Assembly (NCBI GenBank): GCA_028622995.1
Contig: JAJQJQ010000052.1
Span: 1,822,680 to 1,886,679 of the forward strand
Origin: Panagrolaimus kolymaensis
Taxonomy: Eukaryota; Nematoda; Chromadorea; Rhabditida; Panagrolaimidae
Reading direction: 5' to 3'
Length of the DNA: 64,000 nt
A model generated the notes under the pieces. That model did not search any database and was not told where the DNA came from. It saw only the letters and a list, made by a program, of their open reading frames with translations. Numbering within the stretch: the stretch's first letter is position 1; each line of letters opens with the position of its first letter. Below are positions 1 through 13,813 of this stretch, piece after piece. The translations under genes were made by a program, and so were the position numbers.

Positions 1-3000
1 CAAAGAAAAAACTCCCAAAAAGTTTCTTAAAAAATGTGTCTAGCAAAAATGTAAGAATAATTCCTCATGAAAATTTTTGCTATCCATAAAATCTGGACAT
101 CGATATTTTTATTTTATTTTCCTGAACAATGAAAGCGAAAAAAAATAAGAAAAAAGAGATAATAAAAATTTAATCAAAGGTCGAACCTCGAAATAAAATT
201 TAAAAAAGTGGACATTGAAACATATCTTTTTTGTTTACGAGGAGAATATTTTGAAGGCTACGTCCTTTTTGAAAACATATAAACAAAGAACAAAACCGAA
301 AAAGATGAGACTCGTCCTTCTATCTCTATGGGAAGTAAAAAAAATTAAAGAGTGTCGTTTATGACTCAAACTTATAGCCATGAAAAAAAGGGAAGAAGAT
401 GAGTATGTATGTGTGAGAATGAATGTCATAAGTTAATAAACCTAATAAAAAACTTAATAAGCGGAAATAAAATTAAAAAATTAATTTTTCCAGTGGCTAA
501 GAAGAAAAAAAAGAAGAAGCAAGGCTCAAAAATGTGTTCGGTTTTTCAAAAAAAAAGCAACAAAAAAAAGAATTCATTTTTTAAAGGATAAAGGTTTCTT
601 TTTTTGGTGATGGCACACATACACTTTTAAAGATCTCATCTCCTTTATTTTCTTTTTTTTTCACTCATCTTTTTGCATTCTTTAAAGATAAACAATGATA
701 TTATTATGGAAAAAAACGAGGAAAGAGGAGAAAAAAAAGAAGTGAAATTTTATCCAAACAAACACATCAAATTGATTCTAAGTACACATATCTTTTATTC
801 ATCCACATCTTCCAACCAACAAAGAAGGAAAAAAAGAAAGCAAAACAAAATAAGTATGTTCGTGTCCAAAAAAAATGAGGGGGAGAAAGTAAATGATAAT
901 TAAATATATATATAAAAAGAAAAGAATGTCATCGCTTCATTATGGGAGGATAGGGTGTTGATGTAATTATCAAACATAAGAATTTGGTAGAAAAAAGTAT
1001 ATGTTTTTTGGTTTGGAATCCAAAAATTTTGTAAAGGAAAAATCTTATATTTTTTCTAATCCAAATGTTCAAAAATATTTTTTGCGAGACGATTACAGTT
1101 TCTTTGCGAACATGAAAAAGTTATTCAAAGACGCGGAACCTCTGTTCGTAGGTTTAAAAAAATATGAATTAACCATTTTTAAACCTATGTATATTTTTAC
1201 TGCAAAAAAAGTTTGCAAAAGATAAATTAAATTTCCGCAATTTTTTTTTGCGCGTCAAAAAGCAAAAAGAAAACTTCTTTTTTTGTTCAAACTTAAAAAA
1301 TTGAATTCAGTGAGAGAAAAGAAAAAGAGATTCTTCGCTATTTTATTTTTTATGCGTGGGGACGGACGACTCTCGTCCAAATAAAAAAAAAAATACATAA
1401 AGGCTACAAGAAACGGAAATGGGTAATTTGCATTATTTAAAGAATGAAAAAAGCATCGTAAAAAATAAAAATCTTTTTCTTTTGCTTCTTTTTTTTTCTT
1501 TGTTGCTCCATATAAAAAAAGAAAAGAAGAGAAAATGGAAGAAATAAAAGTTTGAACGCAGGAAATGCTTCTTTTTTTGTTTGGTGCATATATCAAAGAT
1601 TCAGCCAGCACACTGCTTTGAAAAAAAAGAAAGAAAGCAAAGTTGGAATATCTAAGATGCATTTAATTTTTCCCTGAAACTTTTTAAGCTTCGATAAAAT
1701 CCAACAATAAATGCTTTGAATTAATTTAAAACGGTGAAAAAAAAATGACTGCAAAAAACAAAAAAGAGACAGACATCCAAAAACATTGTCACAAAAATAT
1801 TTCAAAAAAATAAATCCACGATAGGAAATTTATTAAATCAATGCTTTAATTTGGTAATAAAAAATACTCATTTAAAAGTTCTTAACTTTTTTAAAATTTA
1901 TCAGAGACAAATAAATGTTAGGTGAAGCCTCCTCCTCCGTGACCTGGCACCTCGCCTCTTTTTTTCTTTGTTGTTTTTATTTTCATTAGAAAATATTTAT
2001 GTCAAAAAGATTTATTTAGCGTAAATCCAAAATTTTTAAAAACTAAAAAACCACAACGAAAATTATAAGAAAAATAAATTTCTGAATCTTCAGATGTTCA
2101 TATGAAACAGGGCACGCACGCTGGCAAAAACTTTCTTATTTTTAGTTGCATGATTCATAGCAGAAAAACAAAATCCTTTTTTTTATTTTTTCTTTGTTTC
2201 TATCGGATATAAACGTTTTGAAACTTTATTTAATATTTAATTATAACTCCTTAATTTAAATAAACTGACGAAGAAAAAAAAGATTATATTGTTAGAATTT
2301 AAGAAAAACAAAATAGTCATAAATGTTATTGGGATTAACTAAAGCGCAAGGATAATCCTTTATTTAAAAATCTTTAAAGATGTTTTGACTAAATTAGATT
2401 GTTTATTGCTTCTTTAACGACGAAAACTCGCCAAAAATCAATAAAATTGGATCAAAATTAAAAATAGCCTTGCCACGGCAAGAGATCCTTTTGTTTAGCC
2501 CCCGAAAATTTTAAAATTATTTAAAACCTCAAAAAAATATGAGAAGAAAAAAACTTTCATTTTTATTTTCTTAAACAAATATCTCTAAAATCTTTTCAAA
2601 CAAAAAAACATAAAATAAAAAAGGCATCTTCGAAACTAATTACAAAAAGATGAAAATATAAAAAATGAAAACACATGATAAATATTAATAATTTTTTTGT
2701 TAAAGGATTACGCATTATTATCGATGGCTAATAAACAAGCAACCAAAAACAGCTTCAGTTGTTTCCATAATTAAATAAACGCGTTTATTTATCTGTTTTT
2801 TTTTTAAATTCTTCTTTAATCATTGGATTTTGGGATTAATTTAAATTTATCTTTGAGCAACGAAAAAAAGAGACTCAAATGTGTTTCAAAAAAAAAAAAA
2901 GAAAGAAAAGAATGGATGAAACCTAAAAAATCTGTGTCCTTTATTTTGTTGTTGATACTCTACTCCATTTTTTTCTTCTTCTTACTTTTCAAGTGGGTGT

Positions 3001-6000
3001 TAATCCTTTTAACGCGTTTCTTCTTTTTTTATGTTCTTATTTTCCTTTCAAAAAATAAATAAACACCAGCAGAGATTTTTTTCTATTCTATTCGAGAGAG
3101 AAAAAAAAATTTGTTTGTATCAATTCGAAATTCAGAAAAGAAAGCAGCAAGCGCAAAAAAATAAATGCACGACGATAGAGAATTCAGAATAAAAAAAACA
3201 CATACACATTTTTTTGTTGTTGGTAAAACTTAAACTCCTTTAAATGGAGTGAAAAAAAAAGAAAGAAACCAATAGCATTTAAAGAAGAAAAAAAATAAAT
3301 TGTTGTGATGTGATGTTAGAAATGTGGTGTTCTAAAATAAATAAATAAATAAAGCTTTTCAATCTTTTTTAGTTTTAAAACAAGGAGAGAGAAAGAAAGG
3401 CTTTAAAAATGATTGCAAAAACAAAATTCGCCAAAGAATTTTTAACAGATGTTTCAAAGAGAAAAAAAAATATGGCTGGTAAAGGTTACTGGAAAAAAAG
3501 AAGCAATGATGGGGAAAGAGAAAAAGGAAAAGCTTCGAATTTTTAATTTTTAATTATTGGTTTGGTAGCACATAATTTGTGGAAAATAAAATAATTTAAA
3601 CTCATTGATAGGAATACAAAAAACTTCCATTCGATGAAGAGAAAATTTAATTTTGCATCAAACTTTCACCTGGATTTATAAATATAATTTTTTTTGCAAA
3701 CAATGCACCGAAACTAAAAATAAATCTCTTCATAATTTACAAAAAACTAAAACTTGAAACTAAATGTAAAAGCAGATGAAAAAAAATATTCAAATTCAAA
3801 GAATTTCAAAATAAAAAAAAATAGCAAAAAACTTTCTAAATTTTTATTTTCAAAACTAACAAAAATGGATTTTTATAATAACTTTAATATTTTCAATTTA
3901 AATATATAAAAAAACTGCAGGAGACTTTTTTTATTTTCTTCGAAAAATAAAAAATTATTCCTTTATTGAAATTTGAGTTTCAAAAAACTTTATTTTTTTA
4001 TCCTACATTTTTTATTCTAAAGTTTTACACTATTTTTCAGGAAAACCAAAGAACAGCGGAAACTTTCATTCAGTTGAAAACGAATTGCCGCTTCTCTGTC
4101 CCTCTTTTTTGGGAGTGTAAAAATTCATGGTTCACTTATAAACTGTTTTGTTAACAAATTAAACAATTTTTTATTTAAAAAATGGAGGAAAGCAAAAAAG
4201 AGGAGGGTTAAAAGTTTAAGAATCGTTCAATCATGCAAGTCTTAAAAATGGCTGGAATTTGTTGGGCGGCATTTCTTTTTTTAAAGAAAAAATATAGAGT
4301 ATGTTTAGTCTGAAACAAATTTAAGAAAAAATAAACAAATAATAAAAAAAATGTTTTTGAATTCGAACGAAGTATCTTAAAATATTTGGAGTTCGGTTTT
4401 TGAAAAAAAATTCTTTGCCGATTTTTAAAATTTCTAAAAATTATAAAAAGTCAAAAACGAAAAAAATAAAATTATCACAAGTTTGTTTGTTGTGCCGAAA
4501 ATCCAATGAAAACAATTATAATTCAACTAAACAGCCCAGCAACAAAAAAAAAAACCGGAAGCAGACAAAAACTTTTTTTCAGAAAGAAAAAGTTTGTTTA
4601 GTATTTTTTTGTGAAAATAAAGACGCATAAAAGAAGAAAATTATGTAAACAATAAAAAAAAAGATTGCCAAATAAGAAAAGAAAAAAAATTTACTCGACA
4701 AAACAACTAAAAAATTTATGGGGACATCATGCTTTTATTTTGTTGAACAACAGTTGTGTGTGTTTTGTTAATAAAAAAAAATCCAGAAAAATAACCTTAT
4801 TTTTTCTCAAAAAAAAAAACTGTGAAAAAAAAGGTGACAAAAAAAGGTTTAAAATATTATTTTTTTTTAATTTTAAAAAGAAAAATAAGAAAGTAAACTT
4901 TTTTGGGAGAAAAAAAATGATTATGAATCATTTCCAACTTCCAAATATATTTTTGAATAACGAAAAGCGGGAATAATTTGGGCCATTAATTTTTTGAAAG
5001 ATATTTTTATAATAATGATTTTTTGCCACGCTAAATAAAATTATTATGAAATTATGCATAAAGTTTATTTTATCCTTTTCGAAGTTGTTTTTAATGTTAA
5101 TGATGCATTCCATCATATTTTTTTTATATTTAGCTTTTCATTTCCTTGTCCAAAAAAAAACTAAAAGCCGAAGAAAAAAAACGTTTCATCAACGTTTATC
5201 TTTTTTATTTTATTTTTTTTAAATGAATAAAATAAATATAGCATTTTTTCAAGGGTTATTAAATAATAGCAAAAATTTTTTTATCTCCAACTGGAAATTA
5301 TCGATTTTGAAGCAAAAGCTTCTTTTTTTGTTTTTGATATATCTGAAAACTAATCACCAAACCTTAGTCGACGACGACAAGTCAGGTCAGAATGTCATTT
5401 TAGTCAACAAAAAAAACCTCTAATAATTTTACTAACACGAAGCAAAAAAACGATGCTTCAAGCAAAAAAAAAATTTTGGGTCTTCTTTATTTGGTATTAA
5501 TGAATTCTGTCAACAAACAAAGGCTTAAAAAAAATTATTGCCACCAAAACAACTGTTCTATATGGATGGATGGGGAGATAGAAGAAAAAATATGGCAAAA
5601 AAAAAAAATAAATAAAGGAAGGAATAAACTAAAACATTGGCATTGTTGTTTGACATATGGTTGTTGTTGGTTGACACTACCATCAGAAAATAAAATATGT
5701 AAGGGCAACTAAAACAAAAACCAAAACATTGTTAAAAATTCAACAAAAAAATAATTTTTTGGTGGTGGTGGTTGACTCTTTCCTCTTTTTTCATTATTTA
5801 TTTGTAAATTTCATAATTCCTTCTTTTTTTTGTCAGACGACATTGGAAAAATAACATTTGTTTCTTTTTTTCGGGGTTAAAAAAGTTTAGACCAACAAAA
5901 AATAAAAAGCCGGAAGTTAAAATTATTTTTACATTATTTTTTATTTTAAATAACAAAAAATAAACACCTCTAAACTAAAAAATATTTGGGTTCATCGAAG

Positions 6001-7979
6001 AATAATTTTTTATTAATACCAAAAAGAAGCATCACCAAAAAAATTCTAACATCAAATTTTTTCTTTGATAAATGGAAAACTTTGCATTCATTGGATTTTT
6101 CGTTTCTCGATAATAAAAAAAGGAAGCAATTTTCGACTAAAATTAGTCCAATTTGAAAAATATTTTTTGGTTTCCTTGAACACACTCAATTTTTTTTTAT
6201 TTTTAATTCAACCAAAAGTTTTTCGAAGTGTCACAGAAAAAAGAAGCAACAAACAAAAAAACTTAAGAAAAAAAATTTTTATTTGGCTTTCGAATTTGCA
6301 CTTTATAAGCAAAAAAATATTTGAGTTAAAAACTTTTATAAAATTAATAAAATAATTAAAATACAGAAAACCGATATATTCTGGACATTTTTGATGAATC
6401 CCATCCCATAAACAATAATTATTTCTTCTTTTTTTGATGTGGAAACTATCTGCTTTTTAGAACTTCAGCAAAGGCAAAAAACTTTTGATGTGTTTTTATT
6501 CCCAAATATTTTTAGGGTTTACATAAAGAGTGAATATTTTAAAAGCCAAAAGCCTGAAAACACTAAAAAAAATTGAGAGAATCATAACCAATCTTTAAAA
6601 AATTTTGAGTTGTTTTTATTTTTTTGGTTTCTGTCAACTAAAATCCTCCAAGGATTTTTTCGCCGCCCACTTACATATTTTTTTCTCGAAGTAACTGCGC
6701 TGCATTTTTTAAATTGGAAAATCTTAAAATTTTTTGTTTGTTTGATTTTTTTTCTTCCATATTTTTTTATTTCCCAATGGTGTTATTATCTGGGATACGA
6801 CTTATCATCGATATTCAATGAGCCACAAAGGAATAATAAAACAAAAAAGCGTAGGGACTTTTTTTGCTTGAATAAATCTAAAAAAGAAAGATGGAAGAGG
6901 ATATAAAAATAAAAATAAAAAAAATTTATGAAGCTTGAAACTTAAAAAAATTTGTGAGATGGTTGGTTTACGATAATCTTTGACGTAATCATTTTTGAAA
7001 TAAGTGTTTGCATATTTTTTGAGGGACAACAAAAAAAATGAAACATAAAAAATATTAGAAGGCAAGAAGCTTCAATTTCAAAATAAAAAAATCTTAGTTT
7101 TTGGTAAAAATCGTTTTAGAATAAACAAAAAATCTATGGCATTATTACCCATTCAAAAAAAAAAGCAAAAAAATCCAAAAAGAATAAATATCAAACAAAA
7201 GTTTGAATTACTTATTTTTCATTTTAAATTAATTTTTCTCTGACGCAAAAAAAAAATTTTATTTTTTTAATGAATGAAACTTTTTTGATAACAAAAAAAA
7301 ATCTTTCGATAAAGCAACAACAAAAATAAAGTATTTTTGACCGCCGCCATCGAGAAAAAAGAGTCAGACTAAATTCAAAAAAAAAGAATTGAAAGTTGAA
7401 TGAAAAAAAATAAAATTCTTTTATTTATTGGAAGAAAAGATTCGAATTTTTAATGTGAGAAAAATTTTCAAGAAAAAAAGAAAAGTTATTTTTAGGCTAT
7501 TCTTTTTGTTAATAAAATAGCTAATAATTAATTAACGGAGAAAAATATTAAACCAAGTTTTCCAATATGAGCGGCGGAGGCGGCAGCGGCAATGACTTTG
7601 AATGCAATCCATAAAACATACATAAGTGTCGTGATAAACAATAATTTAATAATAATTTTTTTTACAAAAATAATAAACCATTTTAGTTATTATAAACTGC
7701 ATTTTAAAAAGTAAACAAAGAAAATTTGCAAAATAATAATAAAAGCGAAGAAGAAAGAAAATGAAGAAGCAAGCCTTTCACTCTCTTAGTTATTAGCTTT
7801 TTTTCCAAGAAAGTTAATAAAAGGAAGAAGAAAATATATCCAAAAAAAGAAATACATCTTTAATATGTTTGCTTCCTCTTTATTATCGCCATTGAGTTGT
7901 GTAAAAAAAATTATTGATTACCAAATAAAAATTTACAGTAAACTTTTTATGAATAAAGTTTCTGCTTACGGCCAAAGCT
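1..7979. other. A-rich low-complexity region, no gene supported
   Basis: Nearly 8 kb of AT-rich sequence dominated by homopolymer A and T runs. Open frames here are short, rich in Lys, Phe, Asn and Ile, and lack recognisable domains or flanking splice signals. No tRNA-like cloverleaf or rRNA was recognised. The + strand looks richer in A runs than T runs, the opposite of 27.5-35 kb. It could be intergenic or intron of a gene lying further left. Confidence 0.6.
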
Positions 7980-8334
7980 TTGGTTAATCATGTTTTTACA
8001 AATTATTATTATTTTGGATGTTATCATTTGGAAAATAATCGTGTATCTTCCTTTGTAAATTGGAATGTCGTTTCTGTCTGTATGTTTGTATGTTTGTATG
8101 TCGGTTCTGCTTTTGTTTTGTTTTGTCCCGATAGCCTAGATCAGTTTTTTACGCTGATTCCAAATATGTTGGTCTCACGCTTCGGACTCTCGAATATGTC
8201 CATGTTTTGGCCAGTTTAAATTTGCATTTTTTGAAATTTTTCTCGACACGAAAGTTTCTCTTTGCTTTTTTTGAAAGCATTTTTGGAAGTGAAAAATTTG
8301 TTTTTTCTCTGATTGTCTGCATTGAAATTTTTAG

Positions 8335-9262
8335 GTGGATATTTAGTTGTTTTTGGGCGAATGTTTAGTTGTGTTTGGTGAGATGTAAAATGGTTTTTGA
8401 GTGGACATTTAGTTGTTTTTGGTGAGATGTTTGATTGAGTTTGGTTAGATATTTGGTGGCTTTTGGGTGAATGTTTAGTTGTTTGTGTTGTAATGTATTA
8501 ATCGATATTTAAATGTTTTTGGGTGGATCTTTAGCTAATTTTTGGGTGGATATTTGGTGGTTTTTGGGTCAAAACGGATTTGGTTCCGAAGAGTCCAAGT
8601 ATAATTTGGCTTATGGAATGAACCCCGAAGATGTCAAGATATATCCGACTATGAGATATATGAAAAGCGTGGCCCAGAGAAACCGTCGTTAATTGGAGAC
8701 GATTTATATCGTAAATTTTGAAGGTCTGCCGAAGGCAGAGCTCCAAAATTAACCATGAAAATGGAATGTTGGCCGAAGGGCCCTGTTGTTTATTGTAATT
8801 GCATTGTTGTAAACATGTAAGAGTTCGGCACATTTTTTTTATAATATTTGGGTGGATATTTAGTTGTTTTTGGGTGAATGTTTAGTTGTTTTTGGTGAGA
8901 TGTAAGATGGTTTTCGGGTTGATATTTAATGATTTTCGGGTGATTGTTTGATTATGTTTGGTTCGATATTTGGTTGTTTTTGGGTTGAAATGTGTTTTGG
9001 GGCCTGAAGGGCCCATGTGTAATTAGACCTATGGAATGGACCTCGAAGTAGTTAAGATGTAGCCGAATATGAGAGATATGGAAATGCATGGCTCAGGAAA
9101 CCGTTGATTATTGGAGAAGATTTTTTTGTAAAATTTAGGAGGTCTGCCGTAGGCAGGGCTCCAAAATTTACCATGAAAAATGGAATGTAAGCCTGTAAGG
9201 CCATGGACAATGTTGTTTATTTTAATTGTATTGTTGTAGACTCGCATGGGTGTTTGGGCACT
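8335..9262. repeat. Degenerate tandem duplication with internal minisatellite and hairpins
   Basis: Two diverged copies of one unit of roughly 420-500 bp lie in tandem (about 8335-8832 and 8848-9262). Each begins with imperfect ~25-bp sub-repeats of the type TGGATATTTAGTTGTTTTTG, followed by a shared block containing TATGGAATG, a GAAACCGT-like segment, a CTGCCGnAGGCAG hairpin, ACCATGAAAA, and an AATTG(C/T)ATTGTTGTA end. The copies are alignable by eye across the whole unit but carry many substitutions and indels. No coding capacity is convincing on either strand. The family is not recognised. Confidence 0.7.
8726..8738. repeat. GC-rich micro-hairpin (CTGCC-GAA-GGCAG)
   Basis: A 5-bp perfect stem with a three-base GAA loop in very AT-rich surroundings. 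Similar hairpins are at 8771-8782, 9144-9156 (GTA loop), 9454-9468 (six-base stem) and 16333-16347. Function unknown. Confidence 0.6.
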
Positions 9263-9453
9263 CTATTTTTTTCCAATTTTGCACCCTCTAAAAAAGCACA
9301 TAATCTCTCCTTTGATAATTTTTTAGAATTCCTAAAAGCAGGTCTACTCTCTAGGGTTCTCAAAAAATACCTTAATGTGTAAAATGTCCACGTTTTGATT
9401 GTAAAAATGTAACGGTTTCGAAGATTGTTTGTTTGTATGTTTAGTTTGAGGGA

Positions 9454-9468
9454 CTTACCGAAGGTAAG
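9454..9468. repeat. GC-rich micro-hairpin (CTTACC-GAA-GGTAAG)
   Basis: A six-base perfect stem around a GAA loop, just downstream of the tandem duplication and followed by GCCCC as in the other copies. It probably belongs to the same dispersed repeat family. Confidence 0.55.
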
Positions 9469-9735
9469 GCCCCAATGTTCTTGTTCCTTTTAATTAAAGA
9501 ACTTGCAATCCTCTAATATTTATTTATTCAACGAGTAAAGGAAAAATAGTTAGTTTTAATAGTGTTTTTCAAATACACCGCAACTTTGGCGACATGTTCG
9601 ATGGAGCATCATTCAGCCGCCATTAAAAAAGTCTCCTCAAATAAATTATTTTTTGTTTGTTTCAAAGTTTCAAACTTTCAAAGTTCCAGAAAAAGCTTTG
9701 TATTTTTTTTTTCTTCCAGCTACTCTATCTTTATA

Positions 9736-11827
9736 ATGAAGACGATGACAGAAAGTCTAAAATGCAAGAAGAAGACGACGACGACTTCAACAAAAGCAAA
9801 GAAAATATCATCAGGAAAAGAAGATCCAACAACTCAATTTGCTCCAGAAATTGCAGAATTTTTTAAGAAAACTTTGGGATTCAAAGAATTTACTCCTGTT
9901 CAAGTAAGTTTGCTAGTTACTTTTCGACTCAATTAATGGATTTTTGTTGTTTTTAGAAATGTGCTGTCAAATATTTTCTTACAAATTATGATTGCATTGT
10001 TCAAGCTCCTACTGGCAGCGGCAAGACGCTAGCATATATTCTTCCATTGATGCAGATTTTAAAGAATAAATGTGAAGTAAGAATATTCATACTGTTTTTC
10101 AATTGATTAATCATTACTTTGTATTGTTATTTTCAGCCAGCAAAAGAAGATGATAAACCTAAAATTTGTGCGCTCGTTCTTGTTCCTACTCGTGATCTCG
10201 TTAGTCAAGTGGCAAAAGTGATGAAACCTGTATCCATTGCTCTTGGCTTCAAAGTTGTTGCATTTAGCAGTAGTGGAGCATCGCAAAAACAAGCTGAAGA
10301 GAAGAAAGTTAAAGGGAATTGGTGAGAATCGCACTGTTAATAATGAACTTTTTTGTTTATATGATCATTTTTAGTATCATCATCTCAACGCCTGGAAGGT
10401 TCTCAAACCTTATCGAAAAGACGCCAGAAGTAAAGAACTATGTGAAATCCCTCGAAATGCTCGTTATCGATGAAGCTGATCGATTCAATGATGTTGATTT
10501 GAAGGCAGCAACTACTTCCATCCTTTCAATTCTTCCAAAACAACGTCGATCTGGCCTGTTCTCAGCAACACAAGCAAAAGAAATGGAAGATTTGATTAAA
10601 TTTGGTCTAAGAAATCCTGTACGACTTGAAGTTACTGGTGATTCAAATACTTTGGTTGATAGTGTAACATCATCAGAGAAGACTGCTGCGCCTTCAAGCT
10701 TGGAAAACAATTTTGTTGTTTTACCAGCTGCTTTTAAACTTCAAGGACTTATCGAAGTTTTAAAAATGAATGCTGATAAGAAAATTTTGGTCTTCTTCTC
10801 ATCGAGATTTGCTGTCATTTACTTTGAAAGAATATTGAAGCTAATAATGGGAGAAAAAAGAAATCTCATAAACATGCATGGAAAGAAATTTAGTCGTCCC
10901 AAAGCTGTGAGTTTAACATACTACAAAAAACGTTATTGAACAGTCATTTTCAGATACAAGAATTCAGCAAAGCCAAAAACACGGTTATGCTTGCTACAGA
11001 TGTTGCTGGAAGAGGATTGGACCTAGAAAACGTCGACATCGTTATTCAATTCGATATTCCTAAACACTCAAACTGGTTTGTTCATCGTATTGGTCGCTCT
11101 GGAAGAATCGGAAAAGCTGGACAATCAATTCTTTTCCTGACATCTGAAGAAGAAGCTTATGCCGAATTCCTTGAAAAGCATGAAAACATCAAACTTTCCA
11201 AAACGAATATTCTTGATCATATTACTGAAGAAGATGCTGAAAAGACGCGGAAGAAAATTGTCAAGCTTGCTTCAACTGAACGTGAATTTCTTGAACTTGG
11301 ATCCAATGCTTATGTCGCTATGATCAATGCTTATCTTTCACATGATTGTCAAATTGTTTGCAAAGTTTGGGGTACAGGAATTTTTCTCGTTTATTGATTC
11401 ATACGTTTTATTAACTTCCTTATTTTCAGATTTGGATATGGGCAATCTTGCAAATGCTTTTGGTCTCCTTCGAATGCCGAGAATCAAGGAAACAAATAAG
11501 GTGGACATTAGCACCTTCCAACGTCTTGATATCGAAACGTCATCCATTCCTTACAAAAATGAAGTCAATGAAGCTGCACGTCAAAAGAAGCTCGCAACTC
11601 AAGAAGGAAGGCGTCCACGAATTCACACAAATGGTAAACGACGCAAGCATAGATCAGACAAGGCAGATGAAGGTGAAAAGGAAGAAGAAAATGATAAGCC
11701 AAAACCTGAAAAGCGGAAGAAATTAAGTGAATGGGATGAACTTCAAACAGAACAGCGTCTCTTGAAGAAATACAAAAAAGGAAAGCTCAACAAGGATGAG
11801 CTCAATGAAGCCATTGATAAAATTTGA
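9736..11827 (+). CDS. DDX55: DEAD-box RNA helicase, DDX55/SPB4 family
   Basis: Six exons (9736-9903, 9957-10076, 10137-10321, 10375-10906, 10954-11371, 11430-11827) join in phase to about 606 residues, close to human DDX55 (600). Visible motifs in order: Q motif ending FTPVQ, Walker A APTGSGKT (residues 73-80), PTRD, STPGR, DEAD (about 190-193), FSATQ, and HRIGRSGRIG in motif VI. The segment FSATQ..EMEDLI..GLRNPVR and the C-terminal FGLLRMP block are typical of DDX55/Spb4, which acts in 60S ribosomal subunit assembly in the nucleolus. The tail is Lys/Arg-rich as expected. The ATG at 9736 was chosen because a pyrimidine tract ending TTCCAG (to 9720), a probable spliced-leader acceptor, lies 15 nt upstream; the frame is open further 5' but reads as low-complexity. 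Subfamily call is strong, species ortholog name not assigned. Confidence 0.93.
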
Positions 11828-11904
11828 TTGTTTTTTTGCTACATTGTTCTTGTTGTTGATTTTTTGTTTATTTTATTTTTATAATATTTTTGTTGATAGT
11901 TTGA

Positions 11905-11910
11905 AATAAA
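11905..11910 (+). terminator. Poly(A) signal AATAAA for the DDX55 gene
   Basis: Canonical AATAAA about 78 nt after the stop codon at 11827, in T-rich 3' sequence. Confidence 0.6.
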
Positions 11911-12426
11911 GTCATTTTTCGTTGTTAATTTTGTGTATGCTAAATTGTTCTTTATAACTCCAAAACAATGTTATTAATGTATCAATGATGACATCGATAA
12001 AGATATAACTTTTCTCATTTACTAAAAATATCAAATACAAATAGTCATTACAAAAGAGAGACCCAAACGAAGTGAGATATTTACATCTGCTCAACGTGTG
12101 ATACAAAACCATAAACGATGTGTGATAGATTTAAGAGAAAAGGTTCGAGGCTTTTATATAGTTTAAAAATGGATAGTGATCATTGAGAAAAGGAGAGAGC
12201 CATCTTTCATTACGGAAGCAGCAAAAGAATAACAAGTATGAGTAATAGATGGAAAAGAAAGAAAAAGGCCAAAGTTGAATTTTTAGTAAAAAGATGAATC
12301 TCATCGCTGGTTATCAGCGACAAATGTAATGGTTAAAGCTTCTGAATGAGTTAAAGTAAAGCAAGATACATATTTATGAAACAAAAACAAACAAACAAAG
12401 CAAAAAGTTAAACACAAATAAACAAA
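11911..12426. other. Convergent intergenic region / 3' UTRs
   Basis: The DDX55-like (+) and NSRP1-like (-) genes point toward each other here. Nothing else recognisable was seen; it probably holds both 3' untranslated regions. Confidence 0.5.
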
Positions 12427-13813
12427 TTAAATGGGAGCTCGAATTTCACCATTTTGCTTCCTTTGAAGATATCGTTGACGGGCCATGAATATTGCAGAAT
12501 CATTATTACGTTGCTTCAAGATTTCTTTGATTTTTTCGAGCCTTTCATACAGTATTTCTTTATCAGATTTAGGCTTAACTTTGCGTTGTTTATCTTCATT
12601 TTCATCACGTTCACGAGGAGAAGAAGCAGAAGAATCATGACGACGTCGACGATGATGCGTTCTTTCATTATTTGGTGATGATGGTCTTCTTCGTTGATGG
12701 TCATGACGTGAGCGACGACGTTCAGGTGTTGGAGATCGTTTTGATTTCGTTGTTGCAGCTGCTGATGATAAAGTTTTAGGCTGAAAAAAAAGCGAGATTA
12801 GTAAACAAAAGTTAGGCAATAAGTTGTTGCAAACCTTATTCAATCCAGGTTTTAGCTCATCAAACAATTTTTCGGGTGGTTTTGAGTTGTCTTCTTCGAT
12901 TTTCTTTTCTTCGTTTGATACTTTCTCAACTTTTAACACTTTCGGTTCTGACATATCATCCAACAGCTTTCGATTGAAATTTGATTGCCAAAAATGCTGA
13001 TCTTCCACTTTTAGTCTACCTGAAACAATGCTTTTAGTTTACAACCTTTGCATAAAAATGATAAACTTACTATCCATTCTTTCTTGTTCTTCAAGTTCTT
13101 TCATGATTTTTTCTTTTTCTTCTAATTGCTTTCGATATGCGCCAGTAACAAATGTGTCTTTATCATTGAATTCATCGCCTTCAGCTTCTCTTTCTTTAGC
13201 TTGTTTTCTTTCTTCAACCATGAGCTTTTCCATTTGACGTTTTTGAGTTGCAATAACAATTTTATGAGCATATTTTGGTTTGCGTTCTTTATCAGCTTCT
13301 TTTTGTTCTTCAGTTTTAGCATTTCTTGTTGATTGAATTTGATCATAAAGTGCATCATATTCATACACATATGGATCATCGGCCAATGCTTCAGCAACAG
13401 CACGTTCATCACGCCTAAAAAGGATGGTTGATTAGAAATACATATAAACAAAGTTTTCATGGACAAAAATTAATGGCAATTTAAAGAATAATGAATGAGA
13501 CTATAACATGGAATAACAAAGTTTGAAAGAATGTCCATAGTTGTGTTACAGATATTCTTTGTTCATGATAATGATAACAAAAGTATGTAAGGATTTTGAA
13601 AGCATATATTCTTTAATTCTGAGACATGAAAACTTACTTTTTGTTTGAACCATATTTCATTTGAAACTTCTTATTCACATCCTTTTCATTTGCAATTTCT
13701 GTTTCTGAATCAGAATCATGTCCAAATACAGATGCCACAGGTATTGGTAAAGCTGAAGACGTTGAAGCTTTTTGATTCAATTGGAGACCATATTTCTTAG
13801 GTTCATCCGACAT
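12427..13813 (-). CDS. ccdc-55: Nuclear speckle splicing regulatory protein 1 (NSRP1/CCDC55)
   Basis: Four exons (13813-13638, 13414-13071, 13019-12835, 12780-12427) give about 352 residues. The N-terminus has YGL followed by SVFGHDSDSE, then RDERAVAEALADDPYVYEYD, KPKYAHKI and a Glu-Arg-rich block with DKDTFVTGAYRKQLEE, all matching the conserved CCDC55 domain. The C-terminus has an Arg/His/Ser-rich stretch and a final ARQRYLQRK motif. The family acts in nuclear speckles and influences alternative splice-site choice. A TTTTTTAG acceptor nine bases before the ATG suggests trans-splicing. The last intron (12781-12834) is 54 nt and in frame, so it could be retained without a frameshift, adding 18 codons. 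It lies 3' of the RNF121 gene on the same strand. Confidence 0.92.

Noticed and set aside
9736..11827. Assignment as DDX56/Dbp9
   Set aside because: The GLRNPVR and FGLLRMP signatures and total length fit DDX55/Spb4.
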